Numbered from the stretch's first letter, positions 49,402 to 58,140 are shown. The stretch: 64,000 bases of DNA from R-RK-3 sp031399085 (GCA_031399085.1 JANNOQ010000107.1:48265-112264); one strand, 5' to 3'. Notes: a model not told the origin generated them from the letters alone. Program-made: numbers and translations.

Positions 49402-49983
49402 CTATCGATTCTGCCCCGGCTTCCATAGCGTATCATGGCTGCCTTTGCCGTTCACATAGCGGCTCGCCACAAAGAGCAGATCGGAGAGCCGATTGATGTA
49501 TTTCAGCGCCGGCGCGCCGACCGGCTCGGCCTCGCGCGCGGCCAGTTCCACCATATGGCGCTCGGCGCGGCGGCAAATCGTCCGGGACATGTGCAGGGCG
49601 GCGGCGGCGGCGGTCCCGCCCGGCAGCACGAAGGAGGCAAGCGGCTTCAGCTCGGCGTTCATGCGGTCGATCTCGGTTTCAAGCCACGCCACCTGGCTGT
49701 CGACGACGCGCAAGGGTTCATAGGGCAGCGGCTCGCCCCGGTCGGGCACGCACAAATCCGCGCCGAGATCGAACAGATCGTTTTGAATCCGCATCAAGGC
49801 GGTATCGAGCGCTGCATCGTCCGGTCCGAGCGCATGGCGCGCGACGCCGATCGAGGCATTGGTTTCATCCACCGTGCCATAGGCGGCGACGCGCAGATCG
49901 TATTTCGGCAGCCGCTTGCCGTCGCCCAGCCCGGTGGTTCCATCGTCCCCGGTGCGTGTGTAGATTTTGGTGAGAACAACCAT
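49402..49983 (-). CDS. ATP:cob(I)alamin adenosyltransferase, PduO type
   Basis: A 193-residue enzyme that makes adenosylcobalamin from cob(I)alamin. The N-terminal KIYTRTGDDGTTGLGDGKRLPKYDLRVAAYGTVDETNASIG binds ATP, and the C-terminal helices show FVLPGGTAAAAALHMSRTICRRAERHMVELA and ALKYINRLSDLLFVASRYVN, the PduO/MMAB signature. It is often placed beside etfBA-hbd in Rhizobiales; here a rhomboid gene intervenes. It supplies cofactor for enzymes such as methylmalonyl-CoA mutase. Confidence 0.95.
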   Translation of the reverse strand: MVVLTKIYTRTGDDGTTGLGDGKRLPKYDLRVAAYGTVDETNASIGVARHALGPDDAALDTALMRIQNDLFDLGADLCVPDRGEPLPYEPLRVVDSQVAWLETEIDRMNAELKPLASFVLPGGTAAAAALHMSRTICRRAERHMVELAAREAEPVGAPALKYINRLSDLLFVASRYVNGKGSHDTLWKPGQNR

Positions 49984-50018
49984 CGCTCAGCATTCGCCCA
50001 TCGAATTCGGGCGGCAGA

Positions 50019-50633
50019 TTACCACCGATATCCCAAACCGACACCTGCAATTGTGAGGCCTTGGTTTTGGTCGCAAAGGCCCGCATTCGACATGTGATCG
50101 ACCGTGGCCATGAGGCGCACTTGGTCGGTCAATTCGACGCCGATCGAAGCCGATTCCCGGAACTGGATCGTGCAGCCATAAGAGTCGGTGTCATCTGCGT
50201 CGGTTGGGCCGTTGTGCACCACCCCTCCGAAGCTGCTCTCGACAAACAGTCGCTCGCCGAGTTGATAATCCCAGGTCAGACCGAAATAGGCTTGGCTGAC
50301 GCCATCATCTGGGCCGATCGAGGCGCCGACATGAAACCGCGGGCGAAATAACATGTCGTGTAGCGGGTCGGTATATTGCCCGTCAAAGCGATCGAACAGC
50401 ACTTCGCCGTTAATGGCGGTCTCGCTATCTCCGGCGCCGCCACCCTCCAGATTTGCGGCAAGCACTCCTAAGCGGAATTCATCGACGACCCAAAACGGAT
50501 CGACGCTAAGCGGGCCGGCTCTGGCGCCAGCGGTTAGAGCGAGCGTCACGCTCCCAAGCCACGCCATCATCACTATCGTCCGAATGGGAGCGTTGCGCAC
50601 CTTCAATTTCGCATTGAGTTGCTGAAAACGCAT
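50019..50633 (-). CDS. Lipid A deacylase / acyloxyacyl hydrolase, PagL-like
   Basis: A 204-residue outer-membrane barrel candidate with a signal-like N-terminus (hydrophobic about 20-38, ending ARA-G), alternating strands, and the C-terminal PagL signature with H180-x-S182 in VDHMSNAGLCDQNQG and terminal aromatic GLGYRW. PagL removes the 3-O-linked acyl chain of lipid A in the outer membrane. The ATG at 50633 is used, with GGGGA upstream; an ATG at 50570 is possible. Its insertion among cofactor and flavoprotein genes is unusual. Confidence 0.8.
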   Translation of the reverse strand: MRFQQLNAKLKVRNAPIRTIVMMAWLGSVTLALTAGARAGPLSVDPFWVVDEFRLGVLAANLEGGGAGDSETAINGEVLFDRFDGQYTDPLHDMLFRPRFHVGASIGPDDGVSQAYFGLTWDYQLGERLFVESSFGGVVHNGPTDADDTDSYGCTIQFRESASIGVELTDQVRLMATVDHMSNAGLCDQNQGLTIAGVGLGYRW

Positions 50634-50764
50634 ACGTAAACATCCCCGGAGCACCGCCCGAATTTATTTCGCAAAGTTTGATCTCGGAAGTCAATTCGAT
50701 CACTTATGGAAAGATCGCAATTGCGGGAGGTGCGGAAAAAAGGCCACGCCTGCACCATTCTTGG

Positions 50765-50953
50765 TCAGCGGGCGAAGTAAACCGCCGCCATCGCAATCAC
50801 AATGGCGGCGAATTGCAGCAGAATCCGCCAGCGCATGAGCCGTTGGCTCCGGCCTGGATTGCCGCCGCGCAGCATGTTCCAGAGGCCCAGGACGAGGACG
50901 ATGCCGACGACGGCGAGCAGCAGCGGCAAGAGCACGCGCGAAATATCTTCCAT
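50765..50953 (-). CDS. Small twin-transmembrane protein
   Basis: A 62-residue protein with two hydrophobic helices (about 6-24 and 43-60) joined by a basic loop MLRGGNPGRSQRLMRWR. It resembles the conserved Rhizobiales twin-transmembrane (HIG1-like) proteins found near the adenosyltransferase gene. A clear GGAGA site precedes ATG 50953. The frame stays open to 51058 but that part is not hydrophobic and lacks support. The function is unknown. Confidence 0.75.
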   Translation of the reverse strand: MEDISRVLLPLLLAVVGIVLVLGLWNMLRGGNPGRSQRLMRWRILLQFAAIVIAMAAVYFAR

Positions 50954-51079
50954 CTCAATCGGTCTCCTGCGCCCACCGGCAATACCGAACGTGTCCGGAA
51001 CGGCTGACGGCTCATAGATCAGATCGGGAAGGAGCGCTAGACGGTGCGTTCGCGACATTCCATCGCGCGTCGGGGAAAA

Positions 51080-51523
51080 TTAGGCGTTGCGGCCGGCGAT
51101 CAGCCAGTAAATGAAGCCCGCCGCGAAGCCCGCTGTGGCGATGATCGCGAAGTAAGGCGCCGAATAAGTGCTGCTTTCGACGGTCTCGGGCCGGGTCGCG
51201 ATAAGCGGCATCAGCGCCGCCGCCGCGCCTCCGGCAAGCACATAGTAGAACATCGATCGGATACGGGCGACCTCGCCGACGACCGCTGCCGCGACGCCTG
51301 GGAGCAGTGTCACCACCGGCGCGATCGTGAGGAAGAAGGCGATCACCCCCAGCCCTTCATTGACGACGCGGGACATATCGTCGGCGGTCTGCGGCGTAAA
51401 TGTCGTGGCCTCCGTGGCTGCCCACCTGGCGCCGAGGAAAAACAGTGTGATGGCGCCGGCAATCGCCGCCAGGACGAAACCGAAGCCAACCGCAAGGATG
51501 CGCCGCATCGCCGGCCAGATCAT
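51080..51523 (-). CDS. Four-helix integral membrane protein of unknown function
   Basis: A 147-residue protein with four membrane segments (about 10-30, 59-82, 89-106 and 120-143) and no recognisable catalytic motif. Its start overlaps the rlmN stop by ATGA, so it is translated from the rlmN mRNA. A similar small membrane protein is often encoded behind rlmN in Alphaproteobacteria. Confidence 0.75.
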   Translation of the reverse strand: MIWPAMRRILAVGFGFVLAAIAGAITLFFLGARWAATEATTFTPQTADDMSRVVNEGLGVIAFFLTIAPVVTLLPGVAAAVVGEVARIRSMFYYVLAGGAAAALMPLIATRPETVESSTYSAPYFAIIATAGFAAGFIYWLIAGRNA

Positions 51524-52764
51524 GAGATCGGGCCGCCGGCATTCGCGGGCAATGGCGCTGCGGCGCGGCGCGCGCTGGCCTTGAGCGTTTCACTCGCCGA
51601 GCGGAGCTGGCCGCAAGCGGCCATGATGTCGCGTCCGCGAGGGGTGCGGATGGGGCTGGCGTAGCCTGCCCGGTTGACCACTTCGGCGAAGCGCTCGATC
51701 TGCTCCCATTCGGAACATTCGTAAGGCGCGCCAGGCCACGGGTTGAAAGGGATCAGATTGATCTTGGCGGGGATCCCGGCCAGCAGCCGCACTAGCTCCT
51801 TTGCTTCGGCGGTGCTGTCATTGACACCCTTCAGCATCACATATTCGAAGGTGATGCGCTTAGCGTTCGCCAGGCCCGGATAGGCGCGGCAGGCGTCCAG
51901 CAATTGCGCAATCGGATATTTGCGGTTGATCGGCACCAGCACATCGCGCAGCTCGTCGCGCACGGCATGGAGCGAGATGGCGAGCATGACGCCCATTTCC
52001 TCCCCGGCGCGGGTGATCATCGGCACGACGCCGGAGGTCGAGAGCGTGATGCGCCGTCTGGAATAGGAAAGTCCGTCGCCGTCGGAGGCGATCTCCATGG
52101 CGTTCTTCACATTGTCGAAATTATAGAGCGGCTCGCCCATGCCCATCAGTACGATATTGGTGATTTTGCGCTCGCTCTGCGGAAGCCCATGTACTTCGGC
52201 AGGCTCAGGCGCGCCCGGCCATTCACCGAGTCGGTCGCGCGCTAACAGGATTTGCCCCACGATTTCGCCTGCCGTCAGATTGCGCACGAGCCGCTGCGTG
52301 CCGGTATGGCAAAAGGTGCAGGTCAACGTGCATCCGACCTGGCTGGAAATGCAAAGCGTCCCCCGGTCGGCTTCGGGAATATAGACCGTCTCAATTTCGG
52401 GAGCGCGTTCGCCGGGCCGTGCGGGCTGCAGGCGCAACAGCCATTTGCGGGTTCCGTCGCGCGAAATCTGCTCGGTGACGATTTCGGGGCGGGCAAGGTC
52501 GTAGCGCTCAGTCAGATCGCCGCGCAAACTCTTGGCGACATTGCTCATTGCGCCAAATTCGGTGACGCCGTGCGCATAAATCCAGCCCCAAAGCTGGGCG
52601 ACGCGCATCCGCCGCTCGGCTGCTGAAACGCCGATGCTTGCCAGCGCCTCCGCCAACTCCGGCCGCGTCATACCGATCAGCGAACGGCGCTGGACAGCCG
52701 CGACCGAACGTTGCACCGAAGCGGCGTCCGCCTCAATTTCGCCGCTGAGCGCTTCACTGATCAT
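51520..52764 (-). CDS. rlmN: 23S rRNA (adenine2503-C2) / tRNA (adenine37-C2) methyltransferase
   Basis: A radical SAM enzyme of 414 residues that methylates C2 of A2503 in 23S rRNA and A37 in some tRNAs. The cluster motif CTLTCTFCHTG (CxxxCxxC) is present, with GMGEPLYNFDNVKNAM, TLSTSGVVPMI, ISLHAVRDELRDVLVPINRKYPI and the late methyl-carrying Cys region YECSEWEQIERFAEVVNRAGYASPIRTPRGRDIMAACGQL. Start at ATG 52764. Confidence 0.97.
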   Translation of the reverse strand: MISEALSGEIEADAASVQRSVAAVQRRSLIGMTRPELAEALASIGVSAAERRMRVAQLWGWIYAHGVTEFGAMSNVAKSLRGDLTERYDLARPEIVTEQISRDGTRKWLLRLQPARPGERAPEIETVYIPEADRGTLCISSQVGCTLTCTFCHTGTQRLVRNLTAGEIVGQILLARDRLGEWPGAPEPAEVHGLPQSERKITNIVLMGMGEPLYNFDNVKNAMEIASDGDGLSYSRRRITLSTSGVVPMITRAGEEMGVMLAISLHAVRDELRDVLVPINRKYPIAQLLDACRAYPGLANAKRITFEYVMLKGVNDSTAEAKELVRLLAGIPAKINLIPFNPWPGAPYECSEWEQIERFAEVVNRAGYASPIRTPRGRDIMAACGQLRSASETLKASARRAAAPLPANAGGPIS

Positions 52765-52800
52765 ACAAACCTACCGTGGCGATCCGGCCAAATGCCCATC

Positions 52801-53304
52801 TCAGGGACAGGCCGTCTCGACCTGACTAAGCGCGGCGCTGAGCCCTTTCAGAGAATATTTATCCTCCGTGCTCGTGCCGCGCGCCGAGGTGCCTTTCATC
52901 GACAAATCGCCAGCTTTGCGCATCGCATCGAGCAGTTTGCGCTCCTCAGCCGGATCGCGCATGAAGGCTTTATCGTCCTTAGGGTAAAGCTGGAAATTGG
53001 CCGTGCCGACCGCAACGCTCGGCGTACTGTCGGTTTTGAGCGTGTAGCCAACTTTTACACTCAGCTCGTTCCTGACGCCGTCCTTTTGCCAGGTGGTCAG
53101 ATAAATGAACACCGAACCCCGATTGACGCCCTTAGGTAACATTTCCTTCGGCGCGGAGGCGGCAAAGCAAACCTTCTCATTATTCGCTTCGTGAACGAAA
53201 ACCTGCCAGTCATCGAACGTCTTCAGCAGCTTCGCGGTTTGGGCGAACGCCGGAGAAGCGGCGCAGATCAAGCCAGCAGCTAAGCAGGCAGAGGCCAGTC
53301 CCAT
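52801..53304 (-). CDS. Invasion-associated locus B (IalB) family periplasmic protein
   Basis: A 167-residue protein with a signal peptide (cleavage near AFA-QTAK) and the IalB-like core FDDWQVFVHEANNEKVCFAASAPKEMLPKGVNRGSVFIYLTTWQKDGVRNELSVKVGYTLK. Two mature Cys (in KVCFAA and ETACP) probably form a disulfide. IalB is linked to erythrocyte invasion in Bartonella, but homologues occur widely in free-living Rhizobiales and their role is unclear. Confidence 0.87.
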   Translation of the reverse strand: MGLASACLAAGLICAASPAFAQTAKLLKTFDDWQVFVHEANNEKVCFAASAPKEMLPKGVNRGSVFIYLTTWQKDGVRNELSVKVGYTLKTDSTPSVAVGTANFQLYPKDDKAFMRDPAEERKLLDAMRKAGDLSMKGTSARGTSTEDKYSLKGLSAALSQVETACP

Positions 53305-53404
53305 GCTTTAAGGTCCCTACTTTACAGGGTTTCAACGGCCTATCTATAGCGATTTGCGCTCAGCTTGGCCAGCCGGCCAGCGGAAAATTACCAACTCTTC
53401 ATCA

Positions 53405-53923
53405 TTATTCGACGGCTTGCCGGGCCGGGCGCGCCGACATTGGCCGCGGCGCGAATCGCCCCAGCACTCTCACTCTGTCATACATCACAATCGCCCCCGC
53501 CATTGCAACGTTGATGCAGAAATCCGTCGGGATACGGACAAGATGATCGCAGCGCGCGATCAGGCCCGGCGATAAAGCCCCAAGCTCAGGTCCCAGCACA
53601 TAGGCCGCCTTGAGCGGATGACGGAAGCTGGGCAGATCCTCTGCATCAGCCATCAGCTCGACCCCGACAAGGCGGCAATCCTCCGGCAGACACATCTCGC
53701 CGATGCTGGCCCAATGATAATAGGGAAGATGACTGCCAGATTTGGAAGTGTCGGAGATGAAATCGAAGGCGTTTGGGTGTGCGCCGACGGTGAAGACAAA
53801 GCTAGCGCCGAAGGCGTGGGCGGATCGGATCAGGTTGCCCAGATTGAGCGGCTTGGAAATGCGCTCCGCGCCGATGCCGAAATAGCCGCGCGCACGCTTG
53901 GTCTCAACGCTGGTTGTGCTCAT
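53405..53923 (-). CDS. SpoU/TrmH family RNA 2'-O-methyltransferase
   Basis: A 172-residue SPOUT methyltransferase. Motif 1 NLGNLIRSAHAFGA, the middle VLGPELGALSPGLIARCDHLVRIP and motif 3 FCINVAMAGAIVMYDRV form the trefoil-knot SAM site. It lacks the N-terminal RNA-binding extension of some TrmH proteins. The target nucleotide is unknown. Start at ATG 53923; the upstream open frame is not conserved. It lies head-on to the tRNA-Ser gene. Confidence 0.88.
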   Translation of the reverse strand: MSTTSVETKRARGYFGIGAERISKPLNLGNLIRSAHAFGASFVFTVGAHPNAFDFISDTSKSGSHLPYYHWASIGEMCLPEDCRLVGVELMADAEDLPSFRHPLKAAYVLGPELGALSPGLIARCDHLVRIPTDFCINVAMAGAIVMYDRVRVLGRFAPRPMSARPARQAVE

Positions 53924-54141
53924 CTGTCTGGTGCTTCCAGCCTTTCCTGCGCAGGGCGTGAGCAATAGCTTGGGTAGGGGCGGAATGACAAGCCGATTTC
54001 CACGCGCCGCGCCGGCCATTTTCGGAAAACCGCGAAAGCGCTTCGATAACACCGCAAGGAGGTTGCGGCGCGATGAGGATTGCCATTATAACAGGCGTCC
54101 TGGATCGGCTGTCCTCGTCGGATGCGCCCGATAGGAAAATT

Positions 54142-54233
54142 GGAGCGGTGGCCGAGAGGCTGAAGGCGACGGTTTGCTAAATCGTTATACGGGTTAAACC
54201 GTATCGAGGGTTCGAATCCCTCCCGCTCCGCCA
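54142..54233 (+). tRNA. tRNA-Ser (anticodon GCU)
   Basis: A complete class II tRNA with 7-bp acceptor stem GGAGCGG/CCGCTCC, D-arm GGCCGAGAGGCTGAAGGC, anticodon loop TTGCTAA (GCT at 54176-54178) closed by ACGGT/ATCGT, a long variable arm (TACGGGTTAAACCGTA) and T-arm GAGGGTTCGAATCCCTC. The discriminator is G54230 and CCA is encoded at 54231-54233. It reads AGC and AGU codons. Confidence 0.97.
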
Positions 54234-54408
54234 TTTACCGCCGATTGGATGCGTAGGCGCGTTATTTCGAGAGATAGCACGTCAATCATCGCCGATTGTG
54301 CCACATGGGAGCCGGCGGCGCTCGACATGAGTTAGCGGCTCATCGCTTCGCGCCCTTTTTGTTCCGGCTGTTGATAGGCAGCGTGTCATGCCAGGCTGAT
54401 TAAGCCTT

Positions 54409-55347
54409 TCACTCCTTGGGTTGAGGATTACCGGAGCCGACCATCTCGGTGGCCGCTCTGACGATGACGCGGCGCAGCCAGACGTGGCGGGGCGAGTCGA
54501 GGTGACGCGCGTGCCAGACCAGACTCATTGCGAAACGGCCGAGATCGAGCGGCGGCGGCAGCGCGACGAAGCGCCCCATGCCAGCCGCCGTGAGCGCCAG
54601 GCTCGTCGGAAGGGTCATCACGAGATCGGAGCGGGCGGCGATCTCCACCGCCGCGAAGAAGTTCGGCACGCGCACCTTCACCCGTCGTTTGCGGCCCATG
54701 CCAGCAAGCGCCACATCGACGGGTGCCGGACCAACGCCAGTGACGCTCACCACCATATGGTCGAGTTCCAAATATCGGTCGAGCGTCAGCTCTCCGTCGA
54801 TGGCGGGATGTCCGGAGCGCATAAGCGTGACAAACCCGTCATGATATAGGGTTCGCAGGCGGATGCCCGCCGGGGCATCGTCAATAACCGCCACCACTGC
54901 CTCTACCACATCGTTCTCAAGCGCTTCGATCACACGCGCGCCCGGCGCCATGATGTCGAGGTTCAGCGCCGGCGCCTCTGCGGCAAGGCGGGTCAGCAGA
55001 TGGGGCACAAGTGCGGCCGCCGGGAGATCGGGCATCAAGAGGCGCAGATGGCCCGTTGCTGTCGATGGGTCGAACGGGCTCGTCTCCAGCATCTCGCCGA
55101 TGCCCGCGAGCGTCCTGCGCAAGGCCGGCCGGATTGCCTCGGCGCGGGCGCTGAGCATGTAGCCGCCAGGGCCGTCGACCAGCAGCGCATCGGCGAACAG
55201 CGTGCGCAATCGCCCGAGCGCACGGCTGGCCGCCGGCTGGCTCATACCGATACGCTCGGCGGCGCGGGTGACGTTTCGCTCCTCCAGTAGCGACTGAAGC
55301 GCAACAAGGAGATTGAGATCGACGCGACGTAAATCCGATTCACGCAT
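54409..55347 (-). CDS. LysR family transcriptional regulator
   Basis: A 312-residue regulator. The N-terminal HTH is typical: LRRVDLNLLVALQSLLEERNVTRAAERIGMSQPAASRALGRLRTLFADALLVDGPGGYMLSARAE, of the NodD/NahR-like branch, followed by a periplasmic-binding-like effector domain. It is divergent from an NmrA-like gene 85 bp away and probably controls it through the T-N11-A dyad at 55363-55379. The ATG at 55347 gives the usual length; the open frame upstream crosses the promoter region. Confidence 0.92.
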   Translation of the reverse strand: MRESDLRRVDLNLLVALQSLLEERNVTRAAERIGMSQPAASRALGRLRTLFADALLVDGPGGYMLSARAEAIRPALRRTLAGIGEMLETSPFDPSTATGHLRLLMPDLPAAALVPHLLTRLAAEAPALNLDIMAPGARVIEALENDVVEAVVAVIDDAPAGIRLRTLYHDGFVTLMRSGHPAIDGELTLDRYLELDHMVVSVTGVGPAPVDVALAGMGRKRRVKVRVPNFFAAVEIAARSDLVMTLPTSLALTAAGMGRFVALPPPLDLGRFAMSLVWHARHLDSPRHVWLRRVIVRAATEMVGSGNPQPKE

Positions 55348-55362
55348 AGCGTCTATATACAC

Positions 55363-55379
55363 CATGCATTGGACGCATG
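55363..55379. promoter_or_regulatory. LysR-type box (CATGC-N7-GCATG, T-N11-A)
   Basis: A perfect 5-bp dyad CATGC/GCATG with 7-bp centre. The inner T and A are separated by 11 bases, fulfilling the T-N11-A rule of LysR recognition sites. It lies 15 bp before the lysR start and 54 bp before the NmrA-like start, a standard site for autoregulation and divergent activation. Confidence 0.55.
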
Positions 55380-55432
55380 TCAGTTTAAGATCTATCGTTC
55401 GTGCATCACCAAATGCCAACCAGGAGATGATC

Positions 55433-56308
55433 ATGTATGTAGTTTTTGGCGCAAATGGGCGAGCCGGCGGCGAAACAGCGAAGGCTCTGATCGAAAGCGC
55501 CGAAGCCGTGCGCGTCGTCGTGCGCCTTCCCAAACAGGGCGAAAGCTGGAGGGAGCGCGGAGCTGATGTCGTGATCGCCAACATCGACAATGTAGACGCG
55601 GTCACCGCCGCATTGCAGGGTGCTTCCGGGGCGTTCCTGCTTAGTCCGCCACCCGTTTCCGGCGATCCCTACGCGCGGGCCGCCGAGATCGGCACAGTGC
55701 TTGCGCAGGCCGTGCGGCGCACGCGACTGCCAAAGGTTGTCCTCCTGTCGTCCATCGGCGCACAACACGCATCCGGCACGGGGGTCATCGCCACCCTCAA
55801 TCGGATGGAGGCCTTGCTGAACGGTGCGGCGCCAGCGACAGCTTTCCTGCGGTCGGGCTATTTCGTCGAGACCTGGAGCGAGGTCGCGGAATCGGCTGTC
55901 ACGGAAGGCGTGCTTCCGACCTTCCTCCGGCCCGATCAGACCATCCCGATGGTGTCGACGATCGATGTCGGGCGCGCGGCGGCCAGGCTCCTGTGCGAGG
56001 ATTGGAATGGACGGCGGATCGTGGACCTGGACGGACCGGAGGACTGGAGCGCGGGCGACGTAGCGGCGGCCTTCGCCGAGCATCTCGGCCACACGGTCAC
56101 GCCGGCGTTCGTCTTGCCCGAACAGCGCGCAGCCGCCCTCGCCGAGGCGGGCGTCCCTGAGCAGGTGGCGAACGCGCTTCTCGGCATGTACGAGGGCATC
56201 GCCAGCGGCCGAGTGGCGCGCGAGGCCGGCACCGAGCACTGGCGCGGTGACGTCCCCCTGAAGACCGCGATCGAACGCATTCTCGTAAAGCTCAAGGCCG
56301 CAGCTTGA
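55433..56308 (+). CDS. NmrA-like NAD(P)-binding protein
   Basis: A 291-residue atypical SDR of the NmrA/QOR2 type. It starts MYVVFGANGRAGGETAKAL (GxxGxxG), with VVVRLPKQGES after strand 2, SGAFLLSPPP, VVLLSSIGAQHASGTGVIATLNRMEALLN and FLRSGYFVETW. There is no YxxxK with clear catalytic spacing, so it may be a redox sensor or a quinone reductase. An AGGAG site lies six bases before ATG 55433. It is regulated, by inference, by the divergent LysR protein. Confidence 0.85.
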   Translation: MYVVFGANGRAGGETAKALIESAEAVRVVVRLPKQGESWRERGADVVIANIDNVDAVTAALQGASGAFLLSPPPVSGDPYARAAEIGTVLAQAVRRTRLPKVVLLSSIGAQHASGTGVIATLNRMEALLNGAAPATAFLRSGYFVETWSEVAESAVTEGVLPTFLRPDQTIPMVSTIDVGRAAARLLCEDWNGRRIVDLDGPEDWSAGDVAAAFAEHLGHTVTPAFVLPEQRAAALAEAGVPEQVANALLGMYEGIASGRVAREAGTEHWRGDVPLKTAIERILVKLKAAA

Positions 56309-56473
56309 TCCCTGACGGCGCGCGGAAATGCGGCGAGCATCTAGAGCTATGGCGAACACGTAATGCTCATCTTCGTCGGCCACAGTCCGCCAAGCGCACC
56401 GCAACCCCTCTGGGTCGCACAGAGCGTTTGATGCTTGAAGCCAGGAAGTGAATTTTGCTTGGCGTCATCCACA

Positions 56474-56513
56474 AAGTTTGATACCGAACTATAATTAGTT
56501 CGGTATCAAACTT
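56474..56513. promoter_or_regulatory. 40-bp near-perfect palindrome, likely MarR operator
   Basis: Arms AAGTTTGATACCGAACTA and its exact reverse complement (18 bp each) flank a TAAT centre. It ends 14 bp before the start of the Tat nitroreductase gene whose operon also encodes a MarR repressor. A perfect 36-of-40 dyad in a promoter position is far beyond chance for GC-rich DNA. The A/T-rich centre includes TATAAT (56490-56495). Confidence 0.8.
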
Positions 56514-56527
56514 GTTGGAGCGCCTAC

Positions 56528-57682
56528 ATGCCCTTGTCTCGACGTTCATTCATCCGCGCTGCCGCCGGCGGAACCCTTGCTCTCGTGGCCGCTGGCGGCG
56601 TATACGTCGTTACCCGCCGGCCGCACACGGCGTTAGAGCCCTGGACCATTGACGCTGCGATGCCAAGCGACATCCGCCTCGATGTCTTCCGGCATGCGAT
56701 CCTCGCCCCGAACCCGCATAACCGCCAGCCGTGGCAAATCCGGCTCATCGGCGGCGACGAGGCCGCCATTTGCTGCGATCTTGGCCGCCGCCTGCCGGAA
56801 ACTGACCCAGTCGACCGGCAAATCGTCATCGGTTTTGGCTGCTTCCTGGAGCTCGCCCGGATCGCGGCGGCCGAGCGCGGCTATCGGCTAGAAACCGCGG
56901 TTTTTCCAAAAGGGAACCCGGAGCCGAGACTCGACAAGCGCCCGATCGCACATCTGCGCTTCGTACGCGACCCGCAAACGCCCAAAGACCCGCTCTTTGC
57001 CGCCATCTTGCGGCGCCGGTCCGTGAAGCAGCCTTTCGACGCCTCCCGCCCGGTCGGCGAAATTGAGCAAGAGCGCCTTCGCGCCGCGGGCCAGCCGGAG
57101 GTGCTTATCCATACTTCCGCCGATTCCGCGCTCGTTGCCGATCTTCGCGATCTGACCTGGAAAGCTTGGGAGGTCGAGGTGCAAACACGGCGCACATATA
57201 TGGAAAGCGTCGAGCTCATGCGGATCGGCAGCGCCGAAATCGAGGCGAACCCCGACGGGATCGCACTTTCGGGGCCGTTCATCGAAGCGCTGGGAGCGGC
57301 TGGGCTGATCTCGCGCGAGCAATTGGCGGACCCGGCGAGCCTGGCCTTTCAATCGGGCATCGACCAATATCGCCAAATGCTGAACGGTGTTGCGTCCTAC
57401 GCCTGGGTGACGACCGGCGGCAACAGCCGGACGCAGCAGATCAGAGCCGGCGAAGCCTATGTGCGTTTGAATTTGACGGCCACCCAACTCGGGCTTGCAT
57501 TGCATCCCGTGAGCCAGGCCTTGCAGGAATTTGCCGAAATGCGCCAAATATCTGACGCGGTCAATGCCCGCCTTGCCATCCCATCCGCAGAGCGGCTGCA
57601 AATGCTTGCGCGGATCGGTTATGGTCCCATCTTATCGCCCGCGCCTCGCTGGCCGCTCGCAGCGAAATTGGAGTCAGCGTGA
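56528..57682 (+). CDS. Tat-signal nitroreductase-family (Acg-like) oxidoreductase
   Basis: A 384-residue protein with a twin-arginine signal (SRRSFIRAAAGGTLALVAAGG, 4-24) and two nitroreductase-like halves, as in Acg family FMN proteins. The first half has DVFRHAILAPNPHNRQPWQIRL, the second RRRSVKQPFDASRPVG and AYVRLNLTATQLGLALHPVSQALQEFAEM. Acg-like proteins bind FMN and are tied to stress or dormancy; the reaction is uncertain. Here it would act outside the cytoplasm. GGAG precedes the ATG, and the gene overlaps the MarR gene by GTGA. Confidence 0.88.
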   Translation: MPLSRRSFIRAAAGGTLALVAAGGVYVVTRRPHTALEPWTIDAAMPSDIRLDVFRHAILAPNPHNRQPWQIRLIGGDEAAICCDLGRRLPETDPVDRQIVIGFGCFLELARIAAAERGYRLETAVFPKGNPEPRLDKRPIAHLRFVRDPQTPKDPLFAAILRRRSVKQPFDASRPVGEIEQERLRAAGQPEVLIHTSADSALVADLRDLTWKAWEVEVQTRRTYMESVELMRIGSAEIEANPDGIALSGPFIEALGAAGLISREQLADPASLAFQSGIDQYRQMLNGVASYAWVTTGGNSRTQQIRAGEAYVRLNLTATQLGLALHPVSQALQEFAEMRQISDAVNARLAIPSAERLQMLARIGYGPILSPAPRWPLAAKLESA

Positions 57683-58140
57683 CCGACGACCCCGTCGCCT
57701 TCCGCGTCATGAATGAGATCGGCATCATTGACCAGCTTGCCCGAACCGCATTCGAGCGGGCGCTACCCGATGGCCTGACGGTTGCGCAGTTCAGCGTGCT
57801 CAATCACTTTATGCGCCTCGGCGGAGAGCGGACCCCGGCTGAGCTTGCCCGAAGCTTTCAGGTCACGAAGGGGACCATGACGAGCACGCTTCAGCGGCTG
57901 GAGGCAAAAAGATTGATCGAGGTGCGTGCCGATCCTGCGGACGGGCGGGGCAAGCGCGTGGCGATCACGGACAAGGGGCGGGCAGTGCGGAATGCCTCCG
58001 TTTCGGCGATTGCGCCATTTCTTGAGAGGATGGAGACGGGAGTCAGCGCTGTGGCACTCTCGGCGATCTTGCCGGAATTACGTAGGATTCGGGCTTATTT
58101 GGACGGCGAGCGGGATGGGCGGCGACCGCAGGACATCTAG
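57679..58140 (+). CDS. MarR family transcriptional regulator
   Basis: A 153-residue winged-helix repressor: VAQFSVLNHFMRLGGERTPAELARSFQVTKGTMTSTLQRLEAKRLIEVRADPADGRGKRVAITDKGRAVR, with the DxRxxR wing present as DPADGRGKR. It starts with GTG at 57679 overlapping the upstream stop. As second gene behind the 40-bp palindrome it likely represses its own operon until a ligand (phenolic, quinone or nitro compound) is bound. It is convergent with the acyltransferase gene. Confidence 0.92.
   Translation: MTDDPVAFRVMNEIGIIDQLARTAFERALPDGLTVAQFSVLNHFMRLGGERTPAELARSFQVTKGTMTSTLQRLEAKRLIEVRADPADGRGKRVAITDKGRAVRNASVSAIAPFLERMETGVSAVALSAILPELRRIRAYLDGERDGRRPQDI

Noticed and set aside
54142..54233. Attachment-site duplication of the tRNA-Ser 3' end
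   Set aside because: No second copy of the last 20 or so bases of the tRNA was found to its right by eye, and there is no integrase in the window.
56490..56495. TATAAT at the centre of the 40-bp palindrome as the -10 of the nitroreductase operon
   Set aside because: No -35-like hexamer lies 16-18 bp upstream, and the A/T core is explained by the symmetry of the operator. Kept only as a note.
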